Assembly: GCF_037042905.1 (NCBI RefSeq)
Contig: NW_026974140.1
Location: 13,155,001-13,219,000 of the forward strand
DNA length: 64,000 nucleotides
Origin: Lytechinus pictus
Taxonomy: Eukaryota > Echinodermata > Echinoidea > Temnopleuroida > Toxopneustidae
Direction: 5' to 3'
The notes beneath the pieces are model-generated. The model had not been told where the DNA came from and did not search any database. It saw only the letters and a program-made list of their open reading frames with translations. Each line of letters opens with the position of its first letter. The first letter of the stretch is position 1. A program made the position numbers and the translations under genes. Positions 47,201-54,370 of the stretch are shown piece after piece.

Positions 47201-50003
47201 TCAACATAAAAAATGATTTTTAGAGTGTTGAAAAATAGACGCAACAAAGAAATCTTATTAACTTCACTGACCCGAGTCCTGCATTGTCTATATACTTTTA
47301 TTTATATGTCATTATTATTGCAATGTATGTATACTTTTCTTTTAAGTTCAATATATGCCAATATTGAAAAAATGTACTTTTACTAAAAAGTACTGCATTG
47401 GTCGAAAAAGGATAATACGTGAATCATCCGTTTACATTTCACATGGTGGAGCGTTGTGGTCCAGTGGATTAGTCTGCGGACTTAGAAACATAGGGTCGTG
47501 GGTTCGAATCCCAGCCATGGCGTAATTTCCTTCGGCAAGAAACTTATCCACATTGTGCTGCATCGGACCCAGGTGAGGTGAATGGGTGCCCGGTAGGATT
47601 TATTCCTTGAACGCTTTGGCGCCTATTAATATGGCGGCTCGACTATATACAGCCGGGGTAATTATGATACCAAGTATCAAAGCGCAGTTGATGAGTATAT
47701 GCACATAGTAACTGCGTTATATAAAGCGACATACTACAGTGTATTATTATTATTACTACTACATAGGCCTCTATTGCCGGTAAAGACACTCAATATATGA
47801 TTGGGGATTGACGGGATGGTATTATGCACTGAGTCTTTAAAGAGTGTCTTTCTCATGCATCTCTTTAATGTTCCTCACACTCATACCCCATTCACAGTAT
47901 GAATCAAGCACTGTGTCCATAACACAACTCCTACGCCATTGTTGCCTTAAATTAATTTCCTATAGTGACCACGAAGACGCCCAGTCTCCATGGGATAGCA
48001 CCCAAAATTGTCTTATTTCGATTTTAGTTATTCCCGCGAGAGTACAACCAATCGAATCAAACCATTATCAAACGTGTCGCTATGTGCGTCAGCGTGTTAT
48101 AAAAATCAATTTGTTTTATTGTGATGTTTAAAACGTCAAGAATGTTACCAGATTCTTTTAGAAGTAAGAAATGTGTCTCGCTAATGAAAATAAATGCAAT
48201 TTTACTTGGAGGGAGTACATGTAATGAAAATACAGTCAGGGTAATGAGGTTTATGCGTGGAAGGTCTCCAGCTACCAAATCAGCTATATCGATAGGCCTA
48301 AATGTCATAGCAAATTTAAGGGATGCTGTCGTAGACTTAGGTGGAAAAATCGTTTACGATACCCGATTCTTCATGAAATTGCCATTACATTTTATATGCC
48401 TCACTTCGAAAGTTTTTAAAGTAATACTCCATCATTGTCATTGTACTCCGTTCTAAAATGATTTACCCTATATTTTTAGTTTGTATTTTTTTCTTTTACC
48501 AGTTTGTCATAGTCCAAGATGGTAAAGAAGGGAATTAAGCCAGTAAAAGAGAAGGATAAGAAGAGGAAATAAGAAAACAAAAATGTTTAAACATAAAATC
48601 TGGTAATAGAGTGGAAGAACAGGAAGGAGAAAATGAATTAAGAAGAATATTATAAGAAAAAGGAAATATTATTGCATTTCGTTCCTTTAGAGAAAATTTT
48701 CCCGAGTCCTAATTCTCGAACCTTGATAAGGAATTTTCAACTTTTATAACTTTATGACTGTTAACATGGAAAGTTAGCTTTGACATTACAATTATATCAG
48801 TTCTTCTTCTTCTTCATTGGTTATCAAAATAGCAAGGTTGTTTATCATTTTTTATTAAATTCCTCTTTTATTTATTTCATATAACCTCAATCAACTTAAA
48901 ATGTAAATGACTGAGCAGTGCCCACGAATCCTTTCATTCTTTTCATTCTCTTTATTTCTTTATTTCATTTTCTTTTTACTTTTACCTACCCTATATTGGG
49001 TCAATCGCTTCAATCTCTCCTTCCGTGCTCGACGAGCGACTGACTCTCCGTGATGCCGGGATAGCGACGGTGAGCTTCTCCCATCAGTTGACGCAGAGCT
49101 AAGACTCCGTGCACGACCACCAGCCATTCCTCCAGCAGCCATCATAGTCACGTCAAAAACGCTCTGTTTTCGATTTTCGTAACCAATTTTATTGGAAGTT
49201 TCATCCCGTGGTTCTTCCTCTGGTTCAACGATCGTTGTCGTGATTGCGACCTGTGTGTCATTTTCTGTTTTCTCGACATCGTTTGATCGATCATCGACCT
49301 CAGTGGACACGTGCATTCGTGCTCTCGTGGTTAATGTTGGAATGCGTCTTTCATCCGTTTTGTCATCTTTGGTGTCTGTAGATTCAGAATCCCTTGTCCA
49401 ACCATGATTTTTTGTTTCAATATCATTGTCATTTCCGTCTCTGTGTCCAGTCATAGTTCGTAACTCTTGGCTAATACCTTTACTCTTACCAATAATCTCT
49501 TCAACGTCGCTATCAATGATCGAGTCTCGTCTCCTTGATATGGATGACGACGTCCGTCTGCTTAGTCGACTACCAGGTCGACTTCTGGGTGGTAGACTGT
49601 CAGGTCGTTTTATAGCGTAACCGTATTTGTCTCGATCAGGAGATCGATGACGTCGAGCGACAGGGCTAGACTTCGGCCGACCTTGGCGATATTTAACCAT
49701 CTGTCTTTCTCTTTGCGTCGACGTCGTCACGCAACCTGCTGTTTGAGGTCGAATCCATGGTTTTCGATATTGGTTGATGATACCGATTCGATCTTCTCTA
49801 GGGGTGCAGGCTCTACTCCCGGGTCTGGACTCATTATGATCATTATAATTCTCCTCCTGTTCCACGGCATGGTCGTATAGCTTCCCGGCGTTGTGTTCGT
49901 CATCCTCTGGCACTGTTGACGACCTCGGGACAACTCTGCGACTCGAAGGTGGGCGATTTAAAACAGTCCCTGAATATTTTTGGTGAAAATTTGACTTCTC
50001 CAT
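33533..50003 (-). CDS. CNBD2: Cyclic nucleotide-binding domain protein, CNBD2-like (complete, 17 exons, 884 aa)
   Basis: Seventeen - strand exons (48990-50003, 45371-45400, 42285-42355, 41543-41660, 40666-40740, 40374-40462, 39559-39721, 39157-39240, 38542-38684, 38116-38176, 37713-37836, 37134-37249, 36263-36383, 35767-35843, 35267-35356, 34770-34910, 33533-33670) join in frame. Residues 1-338 are Arg/Ser/Asp-rich and probably disordered. Residues about 437-560 form a cNMP-binding domain with the phosphate-binding signature FGEYSLLHNTVRSAS (Glu521, Arg530; the usual Pro-Arg-Ala is Val-Arg-Ser). Residues about 590-625 and 776-825 look like the two halves of a second, degenerate domain split by a ~150-residue Lys-rich insert. 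SLKPEQRT before the first domain and SDGAEVILVSKRLF near the end fit CNBD2, a cAMP-binding protein needed for sperm function in mammals. No channel or kinase domain. The start ATG at 50003 has an in-frame TAA six bases upstream. Confidence 0.85.
34770..34910 (-). CDS. CNBD2: CNBD2-like exon 16 (second domain end)
   Basis: 47 codons GIESLLPGTQPEAKLCLISD to TASKL. The segment around LISDGAEVILVSKRLF takes the place of the last beta strands; the cassette GE..R-A residues are not conserved, so ligand binding here is doubtful. Confidence 0.87.
35267..35356 (-). CDS. CNBD2: CNBD2-like exon 15
   Basis: 30 codons EKKNPVEYAPSGKIKTTFAR to KTGMAF; resumes the second cNMP-like domain with LATLKTGMAFG. 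Confidence 0.83.
35767..35843 (-). CDS. CNBD2: CNBD2-like exon 14 (insert)
   Basis: ESKSVGLQRTWKRVTMSANA LSQKE; acceptor ccttgtag, donor gtatac. Confidence 0.8.
36263..36383 (-). CDS. CNBD2: CNBD2-like exon 13 (insert)
   Basis: DTSNNYLEDRRKSVQMATKE to KKKETE, with a split Thr codon at the end. RRKSV looks like a PKA-type phosphorylation site; that is inference from motif only. Confidence 0.82.
37134..37249 (-). CDS. CNBD2: CNBD2-like exon 12 (insert)
   Basis: AVLSAGKRRSWSAAARNKIY to MNAMNVE; Lys-rich, low complexity, no domain recognised. Confidence 0.82.
37713..37836 (-). CDS. CNBD2: CNBD2-like exon 11
   Basis: GKCTVVAEIREMTPLPRKGQ to DAAIKRS, then a split Met codon. Leads into the charged insert in the second domain. 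Confidence 0.85.
38116..38176 (-). CDS. CNBD2: CNBD2-like exon 10 (second cNMP-like domain, first strands)
   Basis: PGIVITEDIMSSEYIYVVKE, completing the split Lys. PG-VI------IYVVKEGKC resembles the opening strands of a second cNMP-binding domain. Confidence 0.85.
38542..38684 (-). CDS. CNBD2: CNBD2-like exon 9 (C-helix and linker)
   Basis: DFDNIIKRPLEQKRDELIEF to AIYTKFF plus a split Lys. The DFDNII--PLEQKRDELIEF segment is the alpha B/C region of the first domain; the end enters the second domain. Confidence 0.9.
39157..39240 (-). CDS. CNBD2: CNBD2-like exon 8 (phosphate-binding cassette)
   Basis: EYSLLHNTVRSASVVCKDEV then EVLLINKD. With the preceding FG it completes the phosphate-binding cassette; Glu521 and Arg530 are present. 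Confidence 0.93.
39559..39721 (-). CDS. CNBD2: CNBD2-like exon 7 (cNMP beta-roll)
   Basis: FEPRRIVVKEGHVASGFYII, then LSGTCLV to TTGESFG. The G-H---SGFYIILSG pattern is the conserved beta-roll start. It ends just before the ribose-binding Glu. Confidence 0.93.
40374..40462 (-). CDS. CNBD2: CNBD2-like exon 6 (start of first cNMP domain)
   Basis: VLALLRKNKAFTEYQQETQV then ALAKYMEYL and a split Arg codon. This is the N-terminal helix of the cNMP-binding fold. Confidence 0.88.
40666..40740 (-). CDS. CNBD2: CNBD2-like exon 5
   Basis: 25 codons TRGSEKLKNILSLKPEQRTR ADIEV; the SLKPEQRT stretch immediately precedes cNMP-binding domains in this family. Acceptor ttctttgcag, donor gtgagt. Confidence 0.88.
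40792..40868. repeat. Near-perfect 77-bp palindrome
   Basis: ATTCATTCTACATAATTGCG and GGAAATTTTATCAT are mirrored by the reverse complement immediately after a ~7-base loop, with one mismatch noted. It lies in the intron between exons 4 and 5 of the CNBD2-like gene. Confidence 0.85.
41166..41286. repeat. (AAAT)n microsatellite
   Basis: AAATAAAT repeat with occasional GATA/GAAT variants. Confidence 0.95.
41543..41660 (-). CDS. CNBD2: CNBD2-like exon 4
   Basis: Completes the split Ser, then YVKDEATKQWSLHEMHLNLR to LIMFSKLRV; donor gtaagc, phase 0. Confidence 0.85.
42285..42355 (-). CDS. CNBD2: CNBD2-like exon 3
   Basis: AREKLLRVCKTVRVIAGICL then AMK and a split Ser codon; acceptor gttacag, donor gtaaag. 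A basic helical segment typical of the region before the cNMP domain in CNBD2-type proteins. Confidence 0.82.
43372..43749 (-). other. Unassigned 125-codon open frame in the CNBD2-like intron
   Basis: A frame from MISPDLQCESLDFDGIRCVK to RGYISQITS in the intron between exons 2 and 3, with non-repetitive composition (GWSGDDYIKKVIVRRRNAVS). I do not recognise a family. No phase-0 donor of good quality was seen that would splice it to exon 3, so it may be an alternative first exon in another phase, a separate small gene, or chance. Confidence 0.25.
44764..44777. promoter_or_regulatory. RFX X-box motif GTTACCATAGTAAC
   Basis: A perfect palindromic match to the RFX consensus (GTNRCC, spacer, RGYAAC). 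It lies in the intron between exons 2 and 3 of the CNBD2-like gene, about 1 kb upstream (on -) of the open frame at 43372-43749. RFX factors drive ciliary and sperm genes; function here is inferred. Confidence 0.45.
45371..45400 (-). CDS. CNBD2: CNBD2-like exon 2 (10 codons)
   Basis: NTRFNRPAET between acceptor acttacag and donor gtaagt, phase 0 on both sides. Very small, inferred from its splice sites and frame. Confidence 0.65.
45730..46050 (+). mobile_element. CR1/L2-like non-LTR retrotransposon 3' end, frameshifted
   Basis: Two overlapping frames give FLAIPKVSKTWGKRSFAFAC and SVETFKNLLKTFLFNS, the typical C-terminus of CR1/L2/Rex-type polymerases (PRV-LKT-GERAF, A-FK--LKTFLF). A shift between them breaks the frame. 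The 3' end is GAGCACTCTACAGAGTGGAT then an (ATT)n tail. A strongly 5'-truncated, dead copy. Confidence 0.75.
46382..46609. mobile_element. Possible degenerate TIR element
   Basis: CAGCATCAGCGTATAATTGG on the left and inverted CAAGCATCGGCGTAATGAGC on the right resemble each other and the CAGTGGCGTA family; the interior has a TTCGCTCGCTCACC segment. No target duplication found. Confidence 0.35.
47444..47760 (+). mobile_element. tRNA-derived SINE with (ATT)n tail
   Basis: The head has A-box-like GTGGTCCAGTGGATTAGTC and B-box GGTTCGAATCC (47501-47511). It is followed by a ~200-base body with CCAGGTGAGGTGAATGGGTG and CCCGGTAGGA, and ends GTATTATTATTATTAC. Full-length in appearance, + orientation, opposite to the host gene. 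Confidence 0.85.
48990..50003 (-). CDS. CNBD2: CNBD2-like exon 1 (start codon, disordered N-terminus)
   Basis: 338 codons from MEKSNFHQKYSGTVLNRPPS to RLKRLTQYR, donor gtaggt at 48989-48984. The frame reads on for nine codons to a TAA (VGKSKKKMK), so retention of the intron would give a 347-residue truncated protein. It has many SRR, RPGSR and DSDVEE segments and no recognised domain. The link to exon 2 rests on matching phase 0 and on QYRNTRFNRPAETAREK reading smoothly. Confidence 0.75.
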
Positions 50004-51074
50004 CACTTACATTGACCCAAGCGGGCTCAATCGATAGATAAGCAATTCATTGTAAACCTTAAACTCATAACGAATTCAAAATCGAATATCATGTTAAGAT
50101 ATCTAAACTATTGTTAAACTGTTCGTGTGAAATCGTCAAGGGTGTCGTTATCATGTCCTGTTCTACAGCTTCTGAAAGACATACACTTAACATGATAACC
50201 GTGATCCAAAGTCCAATGAGATATAGTTACTTGTTGGTTTTTCGAGTCGTTCCATGAATGTCCCAAATAATTGTCATTCCCTTTCAAAATCGGGAAATGG
50301 GTCCAACGTTTTATCCGAGATCCCGAACAGAGAAGATGATCCAATGGAATATTGTTTTCCGTTGGCGATTAATCAAACTTAACGACGTTATCACACGTCA
50401 ATCAGTTCATTCCAATAACTGATCGATTCGAACAAATGTGAAATTCAGTCCAAACTTCAATTGGCAATAAATACTATTTATGACTTGATCATTAAATGTT
50501 CCTTCACCACTCTGTTTATTTGTTGACATATAGTTGCCTTTTCGACTCCTTCACTCAATATGTTTCCAGTATAAGTTGCATGGGGGTATAAGCACGTAGT
50601 AGTTGGATCCGGGGGTCTCTTTATTCCTATCTCCTCTAGCGTATCACTGTGCTTCTGAAATGAAAGGGTTTAATTCCTTTATTACATGGTGCACCCGTCC
50701 CCCTGTGTAATGAATGGGACCAAATCCAATAAATAATAACCTGATATGCTCTATATGATTCGAAATGGGCGCACTTTGTTCCGTTGTCCCGGTGATAACG
50801 GGACTGTGTGGGAGGGGAAATCATGAATGAAGTTCGACAATGATGAACTTGAATGAAGTTTGTAAGGTGATGTTTTATTACTCGATGTACATTGTTTAAA
50901 TTTCAACTTAACATAATTCAAACAGTAACTTCCCCCTAAAAGCAAAAGGTTGTAACTCGTTAACCATTATTTAAAGCAAAATAGTTTATGATAAATTTAT
51001 TATAAATCAATGATGAATGAGATCTGAAAGTTTTCATAGCGAATAATAATTAGTACGGATACTTGGTGTTAAAA
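50004..51074. other. Upstream region of the CNBD2-like gene
   Basis: Non-repetitive sequence 5' of the start codon. Within it GTTGTCCCGGTGATAAC (about 50783-50799) is a weak X-box-like pair of half-sites. No TATA element in a convincing position and no further coding exon was recognised. Confidence 0.4.
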
Positions 51075-51248
51075 AAAAACTAGTGCACACCTAGTTACCA
51101 ATAATGCATTTCCAGTTATTTGAAGGCAGGATAAAAGAGCATTGTTGATTAAATGCCTTGCTCACGGGCATAGGTGCCGCGGGCGGGGATCGAACCCCGG
51201 ACTTTCCATGTATATAGCCAGGCGCCTTAGACCACTCGGCAACGGCAC
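51075..51248 (-). mobile_element. SINE with a tRNA-like head (51174-51248)
   Basis: On - the first 75 bases fold as a tRNA: 7-bp acceptor stem GTGCCGT/GCGGCAC, D-arm GCCGAGTGGTCTAAGGC and T-arm CGGGGTTCGATCCCCG. The anticodon stem is degraded (CCTGG/CATGG). A SINE-type body with GAGCAAGGCATTTAATCAAC follows directly. More likely a SINE head or tRNA pseudogene than a working tRNA gene. Confidence 0.65.
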
Positions 51249-51424
51249 TATGATACTGAAAATTACAAACTAACAAACTTGTGTAAAAAAGAGGTTGATC
51301 TTTCAAGTAATGTAGGATTGACGACTTCACATTAGAGATAAAAGTGTAGCTTTTAAAAATTAAAAAGAGACTCTGAAAAATTATGTCATTTGAGTGAATA
51401 TCATTTATTGCAATGTAACCAACA

Positions 51425-51662
51425 CAGTGGCGTAAGGAGCCAAACATTTCGGGGGCTCGATGTGGTGTATCGCGTAAAATAAATAAAAAGGGAGCAAATA
51501 ATCGATATTTTTATTACAAAAATCGAAGTTTGTGATAGATTTTGACACAGTATTCAGAAAATAATAGCACATTTCACTCTTAACCCTTTTCTTTTCTTTT
51601 CTTTCCTTTTTTTTTTGGGGGGGGAGACCCCAAGCCCCCCCCCCCCCATCTGTACGCCAGTG
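51425..51662. mobile_element. 238-bp hAT-like MITE with 8-bp TSD (7/8)
   Basis: Ends CAGTGGCGTAAGGAGCC and inverted CACTGGCGTACAGATGG; flanks AACCAACA (51417-51424) and AACCAACC (51663-51670). The interior has GGGG and CCCC blocks. No coding. Confidence 0.8.
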
Positions 51663-51670
51663 AACCAACC

Positions 51671-52871
51671 ATGCTGTGTTTGTGCAAGAACTAGCAATAC
51701 CTGGCTTTTATGTGTTTTTTTTATTTTCAATAATTTGGATGCAATTAGTGTAGAGTGGCCGAATGTTCAATGATACACCTCACAAAATCAGTCGTAAAAC
51801 AAGCAAACTCAAATCATATCAAACAGCCAGAAGCACCAAATAAAAAGAACATAAAATATAATTGAAGCTGAACTAAACTCAAAATAAAGATGTTGACAAA
51901 ATGAAGTCCAGTGATGCTCTAATTTATTGGTCTGCAATCTAGACCTCACAAGGCATTGCCTTCACAAATAATATATTCAAATATATTCAAAAATAATGTC
52001 ACATGATCAATTCAACCAATAGAGAAACAGAGAATGGAAGAACCCAGAAAAGTGGAGGAACCAAGGGTGAATGGTGAACCAATGAGGATGAGGTAAGATG
52101 ATATGAATGAAGAAGAATGTTCTGAATGTAAATGAGAAAATAACAATAGAAACATGTGAAGCTGTATGGAGTTGGAATGGCAATGGAATGATGTGATGAA
52201 GAAACTAAGGAATGAGAGAAACAGGTGTGTGACAATGGTATAGAAATAGGTAGTGAAGAGAAGTATGGAAAGCAAAGTGTAAAATAAACAATTAGATTAA
52301 ACATGGCAAAATTCAACCCTTACATTAGGAATGACAAATTAGAGGGTAGCCAAGATTAAATGAGCAAATGGGTTTAGTGATAAATGTTGTTTAACAACCA
52401 CTTTAACGATCAAGGGGAAAAACTGACTAATACAATAAGCTACTCTTTTTTTTTTTACAAATAAATGTAAGTGCATATACGTGCAGGAACACATATAGTT
52501 CCTCAAAGATATAATTATATTTCAAATGGTACGCCGTCTTGATCTAGAGAAAATTTACATTCTGTGGTATATTTTTGTTCAATAAAATGAATGAAGATAT
52601 TGGAAAGCGAAGTAAAAATTAAGAAACAAAATTGAATACTAACAACGAATACTGACAACAACAAGTTCTTTCAAGTCGATCAGGACATTAATTCGAAGTG
52701 ATTTTAAAGTTGAATGAGTAGATTATTTCTTTGGTATATTACGTTTCTTGTTTTGTTGAAAATCTTGATGATGATAGACTTATCAAGACAACGAATGGCC
52801 ACTGTTGAAAGCTATAAGTCCCTTATGTTGTCACCTTGTATCCATCATACTGGTCCATCATGACTTCAAAT

Positions 52872-52902
<31 letters not shown>
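51671..52902. other. Intergenic, no gene seen; ends in (TA)n
   Basis: AT-rich, with a GAATGAGAA/ATGGAATG-type purine stretch at about 52020-52270 and a TA dinucleotide run at 52876-52902 that is the target of the next transposon. Confidence 0.5.
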
Positions 52903-54362
52903 CACTGGCGTAAATCCGTGTTGATGGGTGGGGGGATGACTGAAATATTTTGGCATTTTTTTGCAATCATGTTTTTAGATATGCAAGGAATTGTCATTGA
53001 TATGTCCACAGTGGCGTACCGTGGGTCACGGCATTGGGGAGGGGGGGGGGCACCAGCAAAATTTTTTAATCACTAAGTGAGTGCGCTAGTGAGCGCGCGA
53101 AGTATACTGACCTAATAGAGACATTTTAAGGACAATGTCATTAAACGGATATGTATCTCACTGATCAAATAATGCGAGCGCGAAGCGCGAGCTGAAATTT
53201 TTTTAAATTCACACCTAAAAAGGGACAATATAATCAAATTTGTGTAATCATGATAGGTACCTGTCTCGCTAAACAATGCGAGCGCGAGCTGAAAACTTAG
53301 ATAATTTAGACCTGAAGTGGGGCATTCTAAGGTTTCTTTGTAGGAATTAACTAGGACCATACGTATTTCATTAATCAAATGATGCGAGCGCGAAGCGCGA
53401 GCTGAAAATTTTTGATATTCAGATCAGAAGAAGGGACATTTTGAGGACTGATTTTAGGAATTCATGAAGAGCAGACATATCTCACCAATCCACTAATGCG
53501 AACGTAATCACGGACAGGAAATGTTTCAAATATACGAAGACCTTAACATGGGGCAATCACTTTTGAGTCATGAAAAAGAAGCATATGTCACTACAAGTCA
53601 AGTGCTAGGAAATATATTTGGTTTATATTGACTTGAAAACGGGATGTTTTAGTACAACAGGATTATATATCTCGTTAAACAGACAATGCGAGCACCAGGA
53701 ACAATAAAAAAAGACGTAGGCCCTGGGCAAATTATGTTTCATAAAGTTGTAATGTAACATAACATAATTATAATATAATATAACATTATAATGAATAATA
53801 TTTTCTTCTTTCCCACTACGTTTCTCTTCCTTTCTCCTTTTTTTCTCCTTTTCCCCCTTTTCCCGTTTTTTTTTGGTCAGCCGATGGGGGGGGGGGATGT
53901 GCCCCCCATGCCCCCCGTAGTTACGCCACTGTATGTCTATATGGCAAATACCCCTCCAATATTATTATCTTTTTTTACCCCATGATGGTTTAATGGTTTT
54001 ATTAGAGATTATATTCAAAATTTTTTGACATTCCATCTTAATCCCTTCCCAAAGACCCCAACATTGATGAATTGGAAGAAAAAGGGGGTTTCTCTTCAAT
54101 GTTATAATAAGGACATAAGTATTTCGTTTGGAAATGGTGAAATGGCTCTTTATTTGCATTTTATGATTGAATAATATTGTTTTATTTGTTAAGCGGTATT
54201 TTAGGAAGAATTTTCACCGATAAAACAATTATCTCTTTTTATTTTTTTCTTCATTTCTTTCGTAAAAAGTGGGGGGGGGGGGATGTTTGTACAGGCCATC
54301 CCCCCTCCTCGAAAAGTGGGGGGGGATATATCCCCCCCATCCCCCCGGGATTTACGCCAGTG
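52903..54362. mobile_element. Outer hAT-like transposon (interrupted), ATATATAT duplication
   Basis: Ends CACTGGCGTAAATCCGTG and inverted CACTGGCGTAAATCCCGG; ATATATAT flanks both sides (52895-52902 and 54363-54370), though the left flank is itself a TA run. About 1.46 kb including the inner element at 53009-53931; without it and one duplication copy the original would be about 0.53 kb. No transposase. Confidence 0.8.
53009..53931. mobile_element. Inner hAT-like transposon nested in 52903-54362, 8-bp TSD (7/8)
   Basis: Ends CAGTGGCGTACCGTGGG and inverted CAGTGGCGTAACTACGG; flanks TATGTCCA (53001-53008) and TATGTCTA (53932-53939). The interior is an array of a GCGAGCGCGAAGCGCGAGCT core near 53172, 53277, 53381 and, decayed, beyond. 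The period is about 105 bp. Confidence 0.88.
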
Positions 54363-54370
54363 ATATATAT

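Noticed and set aside
47444..47520. A functional tRNA gene
   Set aside because: A and B boxes are present but the acceptor ends do not pair and a SINE body and (ATT)n tail follow.
47844..48456. Two + frames of 95 and 111 codons
   Set aside because: Inside an intron on the opposite strand to the host gene, without recognisable motifs or splice sites.
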